Source: a virus. From it: a DNA stretch of 64,000 nucleotides. Both the position numbers and the translations under genes were made by a program. Location of the stretch: positions 1 through 64,000 of IMG/VR virus record IMGVR_UViG_3300037475_000071; one strand, 5' to 3'. Below, piece after piece: positions 1 through 7,657 of the stretch; the first letter of the stretch is position 1, and each line of letters starts with the position of its first letter. The notes under the pieces were generated by a model. That model was not told where the DNA came from, did not search any database, and was given only the letters and a program-made list of their open reading frames with translations.

Positions 1-115
1 AGTAGACCTTTTTACCAAGATAGCGTTCCTCTGTTGGTTCAAGGGCGACGAGACGACCGAATCGGTGTCCCGTCCAGTCCTTAAACGCAGGTTCATCTAA
101 GTGGTTAGTTATCAT
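1..115 (-). CDS. GxxFG-domain protein, truncated by window edge
   Basis: Only the first 38 codons are inside the window. The ATG overlaps the stop of the upstream gene (TAATG), so the two are translationally coupled. The visible protein contains WTGHRFGRLVALEPTEER. This matches the GxRFGxLxVL block that opens the zinc-ribbon GGRGI-type phage endonucleases at 6681 and 11588 in this window. I infer a third member of that mobile endonuclease family, or another protein with the same DNA-binding module. The catalytic part is not visible. Confidence 0.6.
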   Translation of the reverse strand, partial: MITNHLDEPAFKDWTGHRFGRLVALEPTEERYLGKKVY

Positions 116-723
116 TAACTTGCGGACAAGGTACAAGTGATATTCAAAGTATCACCACTCAGAACCGACCGCGAACCACCAGTGAACGACGCCGCGCCGT
201 ACAACACGCCGGTCGTACCGGACTTGGTGCTGTTGGTCGTAACGAAGGCTCCCAGTATGGTCGCCGTAGCATTGATGTTGAAAACGGCTTTCGAAGCACT
301 GTTATCAATCGAACCCGCCGATGCCGTGCCAAGCGTAAGGGCTGGCCGCGTGGCATTCGAATACGCTGCGCTCTCAAGCCATCCCGCGTGGGAGGCCATC
401 GTGTCGGCAGTGGCATAAGCACTGAAGCTGGCGTTATCCACCAAACCAACGAAGAAAGCCGCGGTATACGCGCTGCCCTTGAAGTAGTTCGTGAGCAAAT
501 CGTTGATGCCAGCAGTCATCACTGTGTTAGGAACTTCTTCCACCCACTTAAGATTGCCGAAGGAATCGAAGCACTCGAAGCGATAAACGTTCTTGAACTT
601 GATTGCTGGATTCAGCATCGCGTTCATAACTAAGTCAGCCACGGTGACGGTTTTATTCTTTGCAGAAACAACTGCACCCTTCAGGCCGCTGATAAACGAT
701 TTCAGAAACTCGGAAATATTCAT
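115..723 (-). CDS. putative virion-associated protein
   Basis: 202 aa. It has no recognised domain. The middle (about residues 45-110) reads like a small phage structural protein with alternating hydrophobic strands (YFKGSAYTAAFFVGLVDN). The C-terminal half is rich in Ser, Thr, Ala and Gly, as in head-tail decoration or adhesin proteins. It follows the tail fibre gene in the leftward late operon and overlaps the next start by TAATG. The structural role is inferred from composition and neighbours only. Confidence 0.55.
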   Translation of the reverse strand: MNISEFLKSFISGLKGAVVSAKNKTVTVADLVMNAMLNPAIKFKNVYRFECFDSFGNLKWVEEVPNTVMTAGINDLLTNYFKGSAYTAAFFVGLVDNASFSAYATADTMASHAGWLESAAYSNATRPALTLGTASAGSIDNSASKAVFNINATATILGAFVTTNSTKSGTTGVLYGAASFTGGSRSVLSGDTLNITCTLSAS

Positions 724-772
724 TTTGTTACATGAGTCCTTATAAGAAAGTTTTCAAAACCGAAGGGTAGCG

Positions 773-2182
773 TTACCAGTTGATTCTCTCGGCCAACATG
801 AATCGCTGGGTGCAAGTATTACTTGTGCTTGCCACACTAAAATTGACTGCTGTGCAGAGCGTTCTGGCCACCGTTAGGTCGGCACTGAATGTGCTGCTGG
901 CGGGACTTATTTGAGCCCCTTGAATCTGAACTGTTCCACCCGAAGCTGACGTACCGCTGATACCACTAGCAGTGCGAATAAGGTTGCACTGGATATACCA
1001 AGAACCTGAACCAGAAGCACTGACGGGGAACGTTGCAAACATAATCGACGCGATGTTTATAAACGCAAACTTTATCGTCATGTTGCAAGCGGAGCCACCA
1101 ACTGCGTACACACCGAATGCACTCAGTCTAATAATGCGCCCCACCACATCGCAGTAACCAGCCGGAACCGACCACTGCATCATGTTCTGATCGCCCGTGG
1201 TTGACGTGGCGGCGGTAACCGCTGCTTGACTTGCGAACTTTGGGTAACATCCGGTAGGCGCTTCGTCCTCTAAACCGTTAGAGTCAAGGCCGTGATAACC
1301 GTTCGCGGAATCTTTCGTAGTTGTTAGAACTACGGTAGCCGGAAGTTGAGCAACCGCAACCAACCCACCTGAGTCAAGACCACAATACCCGCTGGCGGCG
1401 TTTTTATTCGCCTGCCACTCTGTAGTGTGCCAGCTAGCATTGGTAAAATATTTTAGAGCGTGGGAAGTAGCGTCTATGTAAACATCGCCATCCACACCTG
1501 TCGTCGGCTGCGTTCCCGCTGCACCAACGTTTATGCCTGTGCCACCAGTAACGGACGCGGGAAAGGTCTGCTTAGCAGTCCACGTATTCGCCACACTGAG
1601 CGATGCTCCGCCGCCGAGTCCCGAAGGAATCTGGGCTGCTGTTAGCTTGCCAGTACCATCCAACGTAGCCACGCCGCTAGCAACCCCAAGCTGGCTAGTA
1701 TTCACAACTGTGCCAAGCTGAGCAACCGCTACGTTTCCGCTGGCGTCAAGCTGACAAACGCCATTCACAGCACCTAGCTGAGAAAGCAGAAGAACGTTGC
1801 TCAAAGAAGTGCCGAGCGCGGCCTCTATAGCGTTGACTTCAGCGGCCAACTGATTGTGTGACTTCGCAGTGATGTAAGCGTCTACGTTGGCATTAGCAGA
1901 GTGTGCGGCCCCAGTAGTTCCTTCTGAACCGCGAACCAACGACGACAGTGTGTCAGTGGTTCGGGTGCCAACAAAGATTATTTCGCTGTCAATCGTTATA
2001 GAAAAATTGTCGGTAGGAAATGCTGCGCCAGTGCCAGCAGTCAACGTCAGAGTCGTGACAGTGGCGTTTATGCTACTAAGTAACTGAGGCTCCGTAGTGG
2101 AAACTAATTTGTTCTGCCAGTTGAGAAGGTCGGCTACGCCAGCTACTGCTGTCGGGAATTTTGCGGTTGCGGCGAAACCCAT
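773..2182 (-). CDS. tail fibre / receptor-binding protein
   Basis: 469 aa. The middle contains repeats of the phage fibre type: GVxxLDxxGKLTAAQIP, GLDSGGLVAVAQLP and GLDSNGLEDEAP at roughly residues 140-310. In known fibres such LDxxGxxxxxQLP units form trimeric shafts. An N-terminal part (residues 1-125) probably attaches to the virion. The C-terminal 150 residues have no repeats and are a candidate receptor-binding tip. It lies in the leftward late operon between the GNAT gene and the 202-aa protein. Confidence 0.75.
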   Translation of the reverse strand: MGFAATAKFPTAVAGVADLLNWQNKLVSTTEPQLLSSINATVTTLTLTAGTGAAFPTDNFSITIDSEIIFVGTRTTDTLSSLVRGSEGTTGAAHSANANVDAYITAKSHNQLAAEVNAIEAALGTSLSNVLLLSQLGAVNGVCQLDASGNVAVAQLGTVVNTSQLGVASGVATLDGTGKLTAAQIPSGLGGGASLSVANTWTAKQTFPASVTGGTGINVGAAGTQPTTGVDGDVYIDATSHALKYFTNASWHTTEWQANKNAASGYCGLDSGGLVAVAQLPATVVLTTTKDSANGYHGLDSNGLEDEAPTGCYPKFASQAAVTAATSTTGDQNMMQWSVPAGYCDVVGRIIRLSAFGVYAVGGSACNMTIKFAFINIASIMFATFPVSASGSGSWYIQCNLIRTASGISGTSASGGTVQIQGAQISPASSTFSADLTVARTLCTAVNFSVASTSNTCTQRFMLAERINW

Positions 2183-2192
2183 TTGTTATTCC

Positions 2193-2645
2193 TCAAAGAG
2201 CTTTTTGCATTTTCAACATGTTCTTACGCATTGAGCCGTATTCGCAGTTCTGATAAAACTTCACAGCACGATAACCAAGTTTGAAATAAAGTGTCTGCGC
2301 GGGATTCTCAGTATGAACGAGTAGCGTTATGCTGTCGTAACCGAGTTCCACGAAGTGTCGCTCACACTCTGCTACCAGAGCAGAAGCAACACCTTTACCA
2401 CGACTCTTGCTGGCTACGTCGATGCTAGCGATGTGAGGAACCTTGCGGTCAACCCACGCAACCAAGAACCCAATAACGTCGTCATCAGTCTCTGCAACCC
2501 ATACCTGAGCTTTAGGGAGGTTTTCCTTAAACTCGACTAAGTTCCACGCGACTCCAAATTCAAAACACTCCCGCTCTATCTCGCGCAAGCGCGGAATCTC
2601 GTCTGGCCGATAGCCGCTGCGCACTTTGAACGAGAGCTTCTTCAC
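2193..2645 (-). CDS. GNAT-family N-acetyltransferase
   Basis: 150 aa, the usual length of a stand-alone GNAT domain. It has the acetyl-CoA pyrophosphate-binding motif RGKGVASAL after the strand HIASIDVA (about residues 88-105), and the family ending NPAQTLYFKLGYR. The closest recognisable group is RimI-like. The substrate is unknown and could be a phage or host protein amine. It starts 3 bases after the large terminase stop on the minus strand, so it is in the same late transcript. Confidence 0.85.
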   Translation of the reverse strand: MKKLSFKVRSGYRPDEIPRLREIERECFEFGVAWNLVEFKENLPKAQVWVAETDDDVIGFLVAWVDRKVPHIASIDVASKSRGKGVASALVAECERHFVELGYDSITLLVHTENPAQTLYFKLGYRAVKFYQNCEYGSMRKNMLKMQKAL

Positions 2646-2648
2646 TGA

Positions 2649-3838
2649 TTAAACTCCGCGTTGTTGAAAATATCTGTAGGTAAATCTTTCCTGCGCACAC
2701 AGTCGAACAGCGAGCGCCAAAGACGTTACACAGTCGTCGTAAAAACCTTCAGGAGCTTCGAACTGAATCGTGCCACCTGCGGTTTCCTTGTACTGGAAGC
2801 GTTGAAGCTCGTCGATAAGAATGGGAATTTCTGGGTAAGATATTCTTCCTTGCTCAAGCTCTACGCGGAGCGTATCAATCAACTGTCGTTTAGCTACGTT
2901 GCTGCCAATCTTGTAGGGCTCAATTACGAGGCCACAACCCTGTAACGAAGAAACAATAGGGTCGCCAATGCCTGTAGAGTCGATTGAGATGGTCGCGTTG
3001 TAGGCACGCGCAGTCTGAATGATTTTCAGAATCTGAATCTGCCAGTCAATCTGATTGAAACGTTCCCAATAAACAACGTGCTTGGTTTCCCTGTCCATCA
3101 CGGTTAGAACCGTGTAGTCATGAAGGCGAGCCAAGTCAACGCCCATAACATAAAAGTGGTCGGGCTGACGTGCAGTAAATCCGCCAGGGCGAACGCAACC
3201 TTTAATGTTGCGGAAAACTCCGGCTGACTCGTTGATGAACTCCGCCATGTATTCTTGGCGGAAGGAATCGGCGGGAAGGTTTCTCTTCGCATCCTCGATT
3301 GCCTTTCTAGGCACATGAGGGTTAGCCGCTGTCGGCATTTTTAACGAGTACCATTCGGGCCACTCGGTGGGATATAACTTGCGGTCTCCGCGACTAAAGA
3401 GATCGTAAAACCAGCCCCTTCCGTTGGGGGTGGAAATAATAATTCCGCGGCCATTCGTCTGAGTAACGGTCGTTAATACCGACTCGAAACTTGCGAACGG
3501 CATACCACGTGCTGCCTCGTCGATAATGAAGAACGACACGGCGGCACCGCGAAGTAAATCTGGGTCTTCTGCGGACTTGAAATCAATGAATGAACGGTTG
3601 CTGCCGTCTGGGTTCAGAACCGTTATGCGGTGCTTAGCTACTTGTTCCCGATAGAGGCCGTCGGGCAAACGACGTTTTACTTCTTCCATAGCCAAGTCTG
3701 ACTGGCTATACGAGGGTGCTACCCACCAATTAGTGGTGCCTGCATTTTCCCACGCTTCTTTAACTATGCGGGTTGAACAGCCGTACGTTTTGCCAAAGAT
3801 GACAATGCCCCTCGATTCGAAAACCGAGAGGCCAACTC
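2649..3838 (-). CDS. terL: large terminase, downstream segment (rest of ATPase plus nuclease)
   Basis: This frame is open from 3838 to 2649. It begins just before the second half of Walker A (FGKTYG at about 3797-3780) and includes the Walker B-like strand SFFIIDEAARG, the coupling motif IIISTPNGRG and the RNase H-like nuclease domain. The nuclease acids lie in MGVDLARLHDY, SIDSTGIGDP and YDDCVTSLAL. TerL packages DNA into the prohead by ATP hydrolysis and cuts the concatemer. The N-terminal part is in a different frame (3764-4147). The first ATG in this segment is at 3695, too late for a functional ATPase, so production of full TerL needs a repaired, shifted or bypassed reading. Confidence 0.85.
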
Positions 3839-4147
3839 CTTAGTTCCGCAGGCACCTACGATGAACCGTAGGCCGGGAAACATGAAAGGCAATCCTTTCG
3901 CATCGACTCCGCTGGGAAGCCAACTAGGAATAAATTCTGCCGTTATAGGAGTAGGGTTATCTGGAACAAAAAAGGGATTTAGTTTTGCTTCTTCAGGATG
4001 TACGTGGCATTCCCAAGCGTTAATTAACTTATACTGCTCCACACTGTGCGCCGGAGGTAGGGCCAACGTAACTGGCTTCCATACTTCCTTCGACAAAACA
4101 CTCTTCACTGTGTTCTTGTAAGGCTTTGCGGCCGCTGTTCTCGACAT
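3764..4147 (-). CDS. terL: large terminase, N-terminal segment
   Basis: Start taken at the ATG of MSRTAAAKPYKN (4147); the frame is open to 4195. The segment runs through LPFMFPGLRFIVGACGTK, the strand and first half of an ATPase P-loop as in other large terminases. It then leaves register, continuing ELASRFSNRGAL and stopping at 3764. Joining GACGTK directly to FGKTYGCSTR of the other frame gives a normal terminase Walker A (CGTKFGKT). The 5' end overlaps the HNH gene by about 120 bases. Confidence 0.75.
   Translation of the reverse strand: MSRTAAAKPYKNTVKSVLSKEVWKPVTLALPPAHSVEQYKLINAWECHVHPEEAKLNPFFVPDNPTPITAEFIPSWLPSGVDAKGLPFMFPGLRFIVGACGTKELASRFSNRGALSSLAKRTAVQPA
3798..3838 (-). other. 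41-nt segment interrupting terL Walker A
   Basis: On the coding strand these 41 bases lie between AAG (Lys of GTK) and TTT (Phe of FGKT). Without them the two terL frames join in register. The segment contains a near-perfect stem-loop, CTCGGTTTTCGAATCGAG (3811-3828): 7 pairs, one of them G-U, closing a UUCG loop. It is too short for any self-splicing intron. It could be an insertion that inactivates the gene, a translational bypass element, or an assembly error. Confidence 0.6.
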
Positions 4148-4604
4148 GTCTATAGTCCGTTGCCTTATCTCTTTTGGCGGAGTTGCAACTACCACACAGC
4201 GGTTGAATATTGGAAATTATATTTGGGCCGCCTACGCTACGAGGAATAACATGGTCAGGTGTTAGGGTGATTTCAGGCTCGCATTTACCACAGCACAAGC
4301 ATTTATACCCGCAGTCAGCTTTCAATCCTACCCATTCTTCAACAGTCAAAATACCTACTATGCCCTCTTTGGCACACCTGTAATTAGCCTGATATACAAT
4401 GTAGTCATCGTGGTTATCAGCTTGACGCCGCATTACCTGCTGAATTCTCACAGTACGGTGCTGTCGGTAGTTCTTTTTCTTCGCCAGCAGTTCGCACTCC
4501 ATGCACTGTCTCCTCCAATAATTCCCCCTGTCTGTTCGCAGGCGAAAATTCTCCTCGGTCAGAGGCTTGGGGATATTGCACGTTTTGCAGGTTCTCATTT
4601 CCAT
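4029..4604 (-). CDS. HNH homing endonuclease between terS and terL
   Basis: 191 aa. The N-terminal zinc motif CKTCNIPKPLTEENFRLR plus CMEC is followed by an HNH core, CLCCGKCEPEITLTPDHVIPRSVGG and PLCGSCNSAKRDK (about residues 95-145), with paired cysteines and the His-Asn signature. Such proteins nick or cut DNA and spread their own gene. Its 5' end overlaps terS by 188 bases and its 3' end overlaps terL. The last 40 residues have no domain character and may be read-through into terL sequence. Confidence 0.85.
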   Translation of the reverse strand: MEMRTCKTCNIPKPLTEENFRLRTDRGNYWRRQCMECELLAKKKNYRQHRTVRIQQVMRRQADNHDDYIVYQANYRCAKEGIVGILTVEEWVGLKADCGYKCLCCGKCEPEITLTPDHVIPRSVGGPNIISNIQPLCGSCNSAKRDKATDYRHVENSGRKALQEHSEECFVEGSMEASYVGPTSGAQCGAV

Positions 4605-5127
4605 TAGTCAATTCCGGGTGTGAAACAATGTGTCCTTGAATTACAGGAACAGATGCCGAAGTTGGGGGCTGCATTCCTACAGAGGCAGTAAACTGAAATT
4701 TTTCTACGTGAAGCGTGCCCAAATCTTTAGGAAGCACACCCAAATCCTGCAAGCCCTTCACATAGTCCTGCTGCAACTTGAAAGAAGATTTCTGGTGCTC
4801 CAAGTACGTCATCGTACCGAGCTTGGCTTTCTGTGCGCTCTTCTCGATGTTGCGCATTACCTTGTTGAAGCACAGGCGAAGGTCGGCGAGTATCAGCCCT
4901 ACGTCTTCGTCCTTTACTTCCTCTGCGACAGCTTCACGGATGGCCTTGCGGTCGTTGGCAATCGTGCGGTCGGAAACTCCGAACAGTTCCGCCGACTCGC
5001 TGATAGAGGGGCAGTCGTCGCCCGGCCGGGACATCAGGTAAGCAACAACGTGCCTACGCTGCTCTGTCGTCAGGGGCTGCTTCTGCCGCGCTAAGTCCAG
5101 CCATTGTTCGGCTTGGATGATTGCCAT
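4417..5127 (-). CDS. terS: small terminase subunit
   Basis: 236 aa as an open frame. Residues 15-60 form a helix-turn-helix (CPSISESAELFGVSDRTIANDRKAI) suited to recognising the packaging site. Helical oligomerisation segments follow to about residue 135. It sits directly before terL. From about residue 173 (NGNENLQNVQYPQ) the frame runs antiparallel in sense to nothing recognisable and reads the HNH coding sequence out of frame. The last 60 residues may therefore be an accident of HNH insertion. Identification rests on HTH, size and position. Confidence 0.7.
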   Translation of the reverse strand: MAIIQAEQWLDLARQKQPLTTEQRRHVVAYLMSRPGDDCPSISESAELFGVSDRTIANDRKAIREAVAEEVKDEDVGLILADLRLCFNKVMRNIEKSAQKAKLGTMTYLEHQKSSFKLQQDYVKGLQDLGVLPKDLGTLHVEKFQFTASVGMQPPTSASVPVIQGHIVSHPELTNGNENLQNVQYPQASDRGEFSPANRQGELLEETVHGVRTAGEEKELPTAPYCENSAGNAASS

Positions 5128-5360
5128 CGTATGTCCTAAGTGTTTTGTCCGCGCCCAACAAGATACTGGACAGTTGCGGTGTTTATTTCATCCTCTGCGC
5201 GTAGCAAGTGGATGTACGCAGAGGCCCAGATGTGCAACCAGTAGGCCCGTCAAGTTGCTACCCTCGATAGACTTTCTTTCCCAGTACCTCGGTGGACGCG
5301 GGTTAAAGACTAGCCGCTGATTTCAGCTTTCAATGAAGAGGCTTAGCGGCTGCGTTTTCG
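5128..5360. other. intergenic region upstream of terS
   Basis: 233 bases with no credible ORF. The part near 5311-5353 can pair AGCCGCT with AGCGGCT on the minus strand, a weak hairpin after the 58-aa membrane protein gene. The region lies just before terS, where packaging (cos/pac) sites often lie, but nothing in the sequence proves that. Confidence 0.3.
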
Positions 5361-5537
5361 TTAAAGTGATTTCTTGACTGCGCTCACACCCGCGCTGGCG
5401 GCGGTAGCAACGCTGGAAGCAGCTTGTTTGGCAGCCGCGGCTGAACTCACTGCGGCACGTTCAACTTTTGCGCCCCAGAGATACCCGCCTGCGCCTCCTG
5501 CCAAGAGCGCGATAATTGCAACGATAAAGGTCAACAT
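5361..5537 (-). CDS. small single-span membrane protein
   Basis: 58 aa. Start chosen at MLTFIVAIIALLAGG because AGGAG lies 7 bases upstream; the frame is open to 5573. One strongly hydrophobic helix (residues 2-20, ending GGYLWG) is followed by an Ala/Ser/Val-rich tail, SSAAAAKQAASSVATAAS, which should be helical and face one side of the membrane. It belongs to the leftward late operon. A holin-like or small virion membrane role is possible; I do not recognise the family. Confidence 0.6.
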   Translation of the reverse strand: MLTFIVAIIALLAGGAGGYLWGAKVERAAVSSAAAAKQAASSVATAASAGVSAVKKSL

Positions 5538-5583
5538 GAGTAGTCTCCTGATTTGAAAATCTAACCGTCCCAACCGTCGTTAA

Positions 5584-5811
5584 TCATTTCTTATGTCCAA
5601 AATTCTCGGCAAACACGAGCCTTTTTTCTAGCTTCACGTTCCCGCTTTTCTTGGCCGAAGCCAACTTGCTGTGTAGTTCCTTAACAGGAATGTGCTGGCC
5701 TTCTGGAACGTGTAATTCTTTATGGAGGGCACCGGGATGCTTGATGTGAATCGGCTTCGTCGCTGCCTCTTGGTGTGCTCTAACCGCAGACTGTGCGTTG
5801 ATTGGTTGCAT
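5584..5811 (-). CDS. conserved small phage protein, unknown
   Basis: 75 aa, basic, with His-rich stretch IHIKHPGALHKELHVPEGQHIP and a C-terminal helix EKRLVFAENFGHKK. Proteins of this kind occur next to packaging genes in other phages, but their function is not known to me. The gene lies in line with its minus-strand neighbours with short gaps of 9 to 46 bases. Confidence 0.55.
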   Translation of the reverse strand: MQPINAQSAVRAHQEAATKPIHIKHPGALHKELHVPEGQHIPVKELHSKLASAKKSGNVKLEKRLVFAENFGHKK

Positions 5812-5820
5812 GTCACTTCC

Positions 5821-6003
5821 CTATTTCAAAAAAGTTGGGGTAGCTACAATCAGTGGATTTCCGCCTGTCTTGGAGCTATTTTTAGACCCGCATTTTGGGC
5901 AAACGGTCAGAGGACTGCGAATGTAGGTACCAATTACTCCCCACTCGGTATTCCACAAGTGGGAGCAGTCACCACATTTCATTTCCAGTATTCCGTAGCT
6001 CAT
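5821..6003 (-). CDS. zinc-ribbon small protein
   Basis: 60 aa. Two cysteine pairs, MKCGDCSHLW and VCPKCGSKN (about residues 9-14 and 35-40), form a typical zinc ribbon. It is the first gene of the minus-strand late run after the long leader. No clear Shine-Dalgarno site precedes the ATG. Confidence 0.55.
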   Translation of the reverse strand: MSYGILEMKCGDCSHLWNTEWGVIGTYIRSPLTVCPKCGSKNSSKTGGNPLIVATPTFLK

Positions 6004-6420
6004 AAAAAGTTTTGCTGGGGCTACCAGTGGGTCGAAATTACCGCAAACACTCCCCAGCTAGGTCTGCGGCTACTCTTGCCCACTATCTAAAATAAGGTTT
6101 TCCTAGATAGCTTCCTGCTACACCCCAAGGTCACAGGCTCGCAGCCGACTTAACGGCCAAACAAAATCTAAGATCATAAACGGGGAGATACGTCTCTACT
6201 CCCCGAACCGAGACACATTGCGACGGCTGGTATGTTTTGCAACCGTAGTGCTCGCTGTAAAGGTGGCGCGTATTGTACGCCGCGCCGTGCGGAAAGCCGG
6301 TAGCGAGCCGGCAACTAACAGTGTCCCGCCGTAAGTCGCACGTCCGGCAGGTGCTCAGATAAACCGCTGAGTACGGTACCCCGTTTGTTTGATTGAATGC
6401 GACGGGTGAAGTCTAAAACC

Positions 6421-6449
6421 TTGGCAGCCTGAGAGGGTCAGGCTGCCAA
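6421..6449 (-). terminator. leader terminator hairpin 1
   Basis: Perfect 12-base-pair stem, TTGGCAGCCTGA with TCAGGCTGCCAA, around a 5-base loop. On the minus strand it is followed by GGTTTT. It lies about 90 bases downstream of the leftward promoter, before the late genes. Confidence 0.6.
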
Positions 6450-6453
6450 AGTT

Positions 6454-6478
6454 AAAAGGCGCTTGGAGGGAAGCGCCT
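6454..6478 (-). terminator. leader terminator hairpin 2
   Basis: Perfect 8-base-pair stem, AGGCGCTT with AAGCGCCT, loop of 6. On the minus strand it is followed directly by TTTTAAC, a plausible intrinsic terminator, about 55 bases after the predicted transcription start. It forms a tandem with hairpin 1. Confidence 0.65.
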
Positions 6479-6535
6479 CATGGTTGGAAAAATTTGTGTA
6501 TTGGTGTAACTGGGCGTAATCTTGACTGTGATTCT

Positions 6536-6564
6536 AGTCTATCATGGAAAACAAAATTTGTCAA
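6536..6564 (-). promoter_or_regulatory. leftward late promoter
   Basis: On the minus strand: TTGACA (6564-6559), 17-base spacer, TAGACT (6541-6536). A second TTGACA lies 40 bases upstream (6604-6599). It points to the terminase and structural genes. Transcription would meet the two terminators almost at once, so expression of late genes probably needs antitermination. Confidence 0.6.
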
Positions 6565-6680
6565 CTTTTTAACACATTTTGTGATTACAACAAATAATTG
6601 TCAAGTACAACGGATTCAGTGATATACGGAGAAGCGTCCAGTGCAGGTAGGTTCCATTTTTATACTATTGTTAAGCTCAC

Positions 6681-7427
6681 TTAAAGTTCACCAAACCAGT
6701 CAATGTCTCCTACTTCGGCTGGTTCTATTCCGGGTAATGGCTTAGCGGTATTATAGCGTTTCTTGAGTCCCCTTCTCTTAGGTAAACTTTTTTCCTTAGC
6801 CTGCGTTTTTGCGTCGGCCCAAATGCAGTTAGATTTGTGATACGGCCCGTCCCCGTCAACACGATGAATGGAAGTGTTTGGCGGCCTTGGCCCCATATCT
6901 CTCAAGAATGTTTCAAAGTTGTCCCATTCCTCATCTATAGTGATACCCCTACCCCCGTATCGCCAATAACTATGACTGGTGGGGTCTAAGCAGCGTTGTC
7001 GCATAGACTGCCAACTTCTGTATTCTGGCGTCCCACTTAAACCGTGTGTAACGGAAGATTCCGCCTTATGATTACCGCAACTCTGAGTTTGGCCGGTTTG
7101 CAAATTACCGTGCATTGCAATAATGGTCTTACCGCACTCACAGAGACATACCCACTTCGTCTGCCCGTTCTCTCTGGCGGCAAATGATTGCACGGTTAGC
7201 TTACCGAACGTTTTACCCGTAAGGTCTACTCTGACGCCCCGCACCAGACACCCACAGCTCTTAGTCAAACCTGCGCGTAAATTACCTGCTCTAACCTCCG
7301 TTGTTTTACCACAATCGCAAATACATAGCCATACAGCGTTTCTACTCTTATCAAAGCGCACTATAGATTGCGCTGTGAGAAGACCGTACCGCTGCCCGGT
7401 CAAATCCAATCGCTTACCTTTTGCCAT
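6681..7427 (-). CDS. GGRGI-type HNH-like endonuclease with two zinc ribbons
   Basis: 248 aa. Two tandem modules, LTGQRYGLLTAQ...CDCGKT...CGCL and LTGKTFGKLTVQ...CECGKT...CGNH (residues 8-60 and 68-117), are GxxFG zinc ribbons that bind DNA. A catalytic-type block follows, YRSWQSMRQRC, YGGRGITI, FLRDMGPRPPNTSIHRVD and NCIWA, shared with many phage-borne homing endonucleases. The ATG (7427) sits where the promoter at 7434-7463 should start its RNA, so the message may be leaderless. It resembles the protein at 11588, which has one ribbon. Confidence 0.8.
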   Translation of the reverse strand: MAKGKRLDLTGQRYGLLTAQSIVRFDKSRNAVWLCICDCGKTTEVRAGNLRAGLTKSCGCLVRGVRVDLTGKTFGKLTVQSFAARENGQTKWVCLCECGKTIIAMHGNLQTGQTQSCGNHKAESSVTHGLSGTPEYRSWQSMRQRCLDPTSHSYWRYGGRGITIDEEWDNFETFLRDMGPRPPNTSIHRVDGDGPYHKSNCIWADAKTQAKEKSLPKRRGLKKRYNTAKPLPGIEPAEVGDIDWFGEL

Positions 7428-7433
7428 GTAGTA

Positions 7434-7463
7434 TCATTACCACAAAACAGTGTGCCTTGTCAA
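7434..7463 (-). promoter_or_regulatory. promoter of ACACA/TGTG family (minus)
   Basis: Minus strand TTGACA (7463-7458), 18-base spacer containing CACACTGTTTTGTGG, then TAATGA (7439-7434). The predicted start of transcription is at the ATG of the endonuclease at 7427. The spacer dyad is the same as in the other family promoters. Confidence 0.6.
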
Positions 7464-7543
7464 CTCCTTTATGTGTGCCGACCCTACACATGCACCTTTT
7501 CTGGTGCAAAAGAATAAATATTGTGCAACTCTGACGAAAGTTG

Positions 7544-7572
7544 TTGCATATTCCTTCGGGCGGCGGTATATT
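7544..7572 (+). promoter_or_regulatory. promoter for the zinc/PAS gene
   Basis: TTGCAT (7544-7549), 17-base spacer, TATATT (7567-7572). It places the transcript start near 7579, downstream of the open-frame start at 7541, which supports the ATG at 7658 as the real start. Confidence 0.45.
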
Positions 7573-7657
7573 CATTCCACTCCAAAGGGAATACAGATTA
7601 TCCTGTAAACCCCCTAAAGTGTTCCCCTATCAAACGATAAAGGACGGCATCACTTTT

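Larger units (their letters stand above)
6004..6535 (-). other. late-operon leader RNA region
   Basis: About 530 bases between the leftward promoter at 6536-6564 and the first late gene, with no credible ORF. Besides the two terminators at 6421-6478 it can form several stems: CGGGGAG/CTCCCCG near 6180-6205, GGCGCG/CGCGCC near 6264-6285, and CTCAG/CTGAG near 6356-6373. A structured leader, an RNA target for an antiterminator, or a packaging site are all possible. Confidence 0.45.

Noticed and set aside
3798-3838. Group I or II intron in terL
   Set aside because: 41 bases cannot hold a self-splicing core; only insertion, bypass or error remain.
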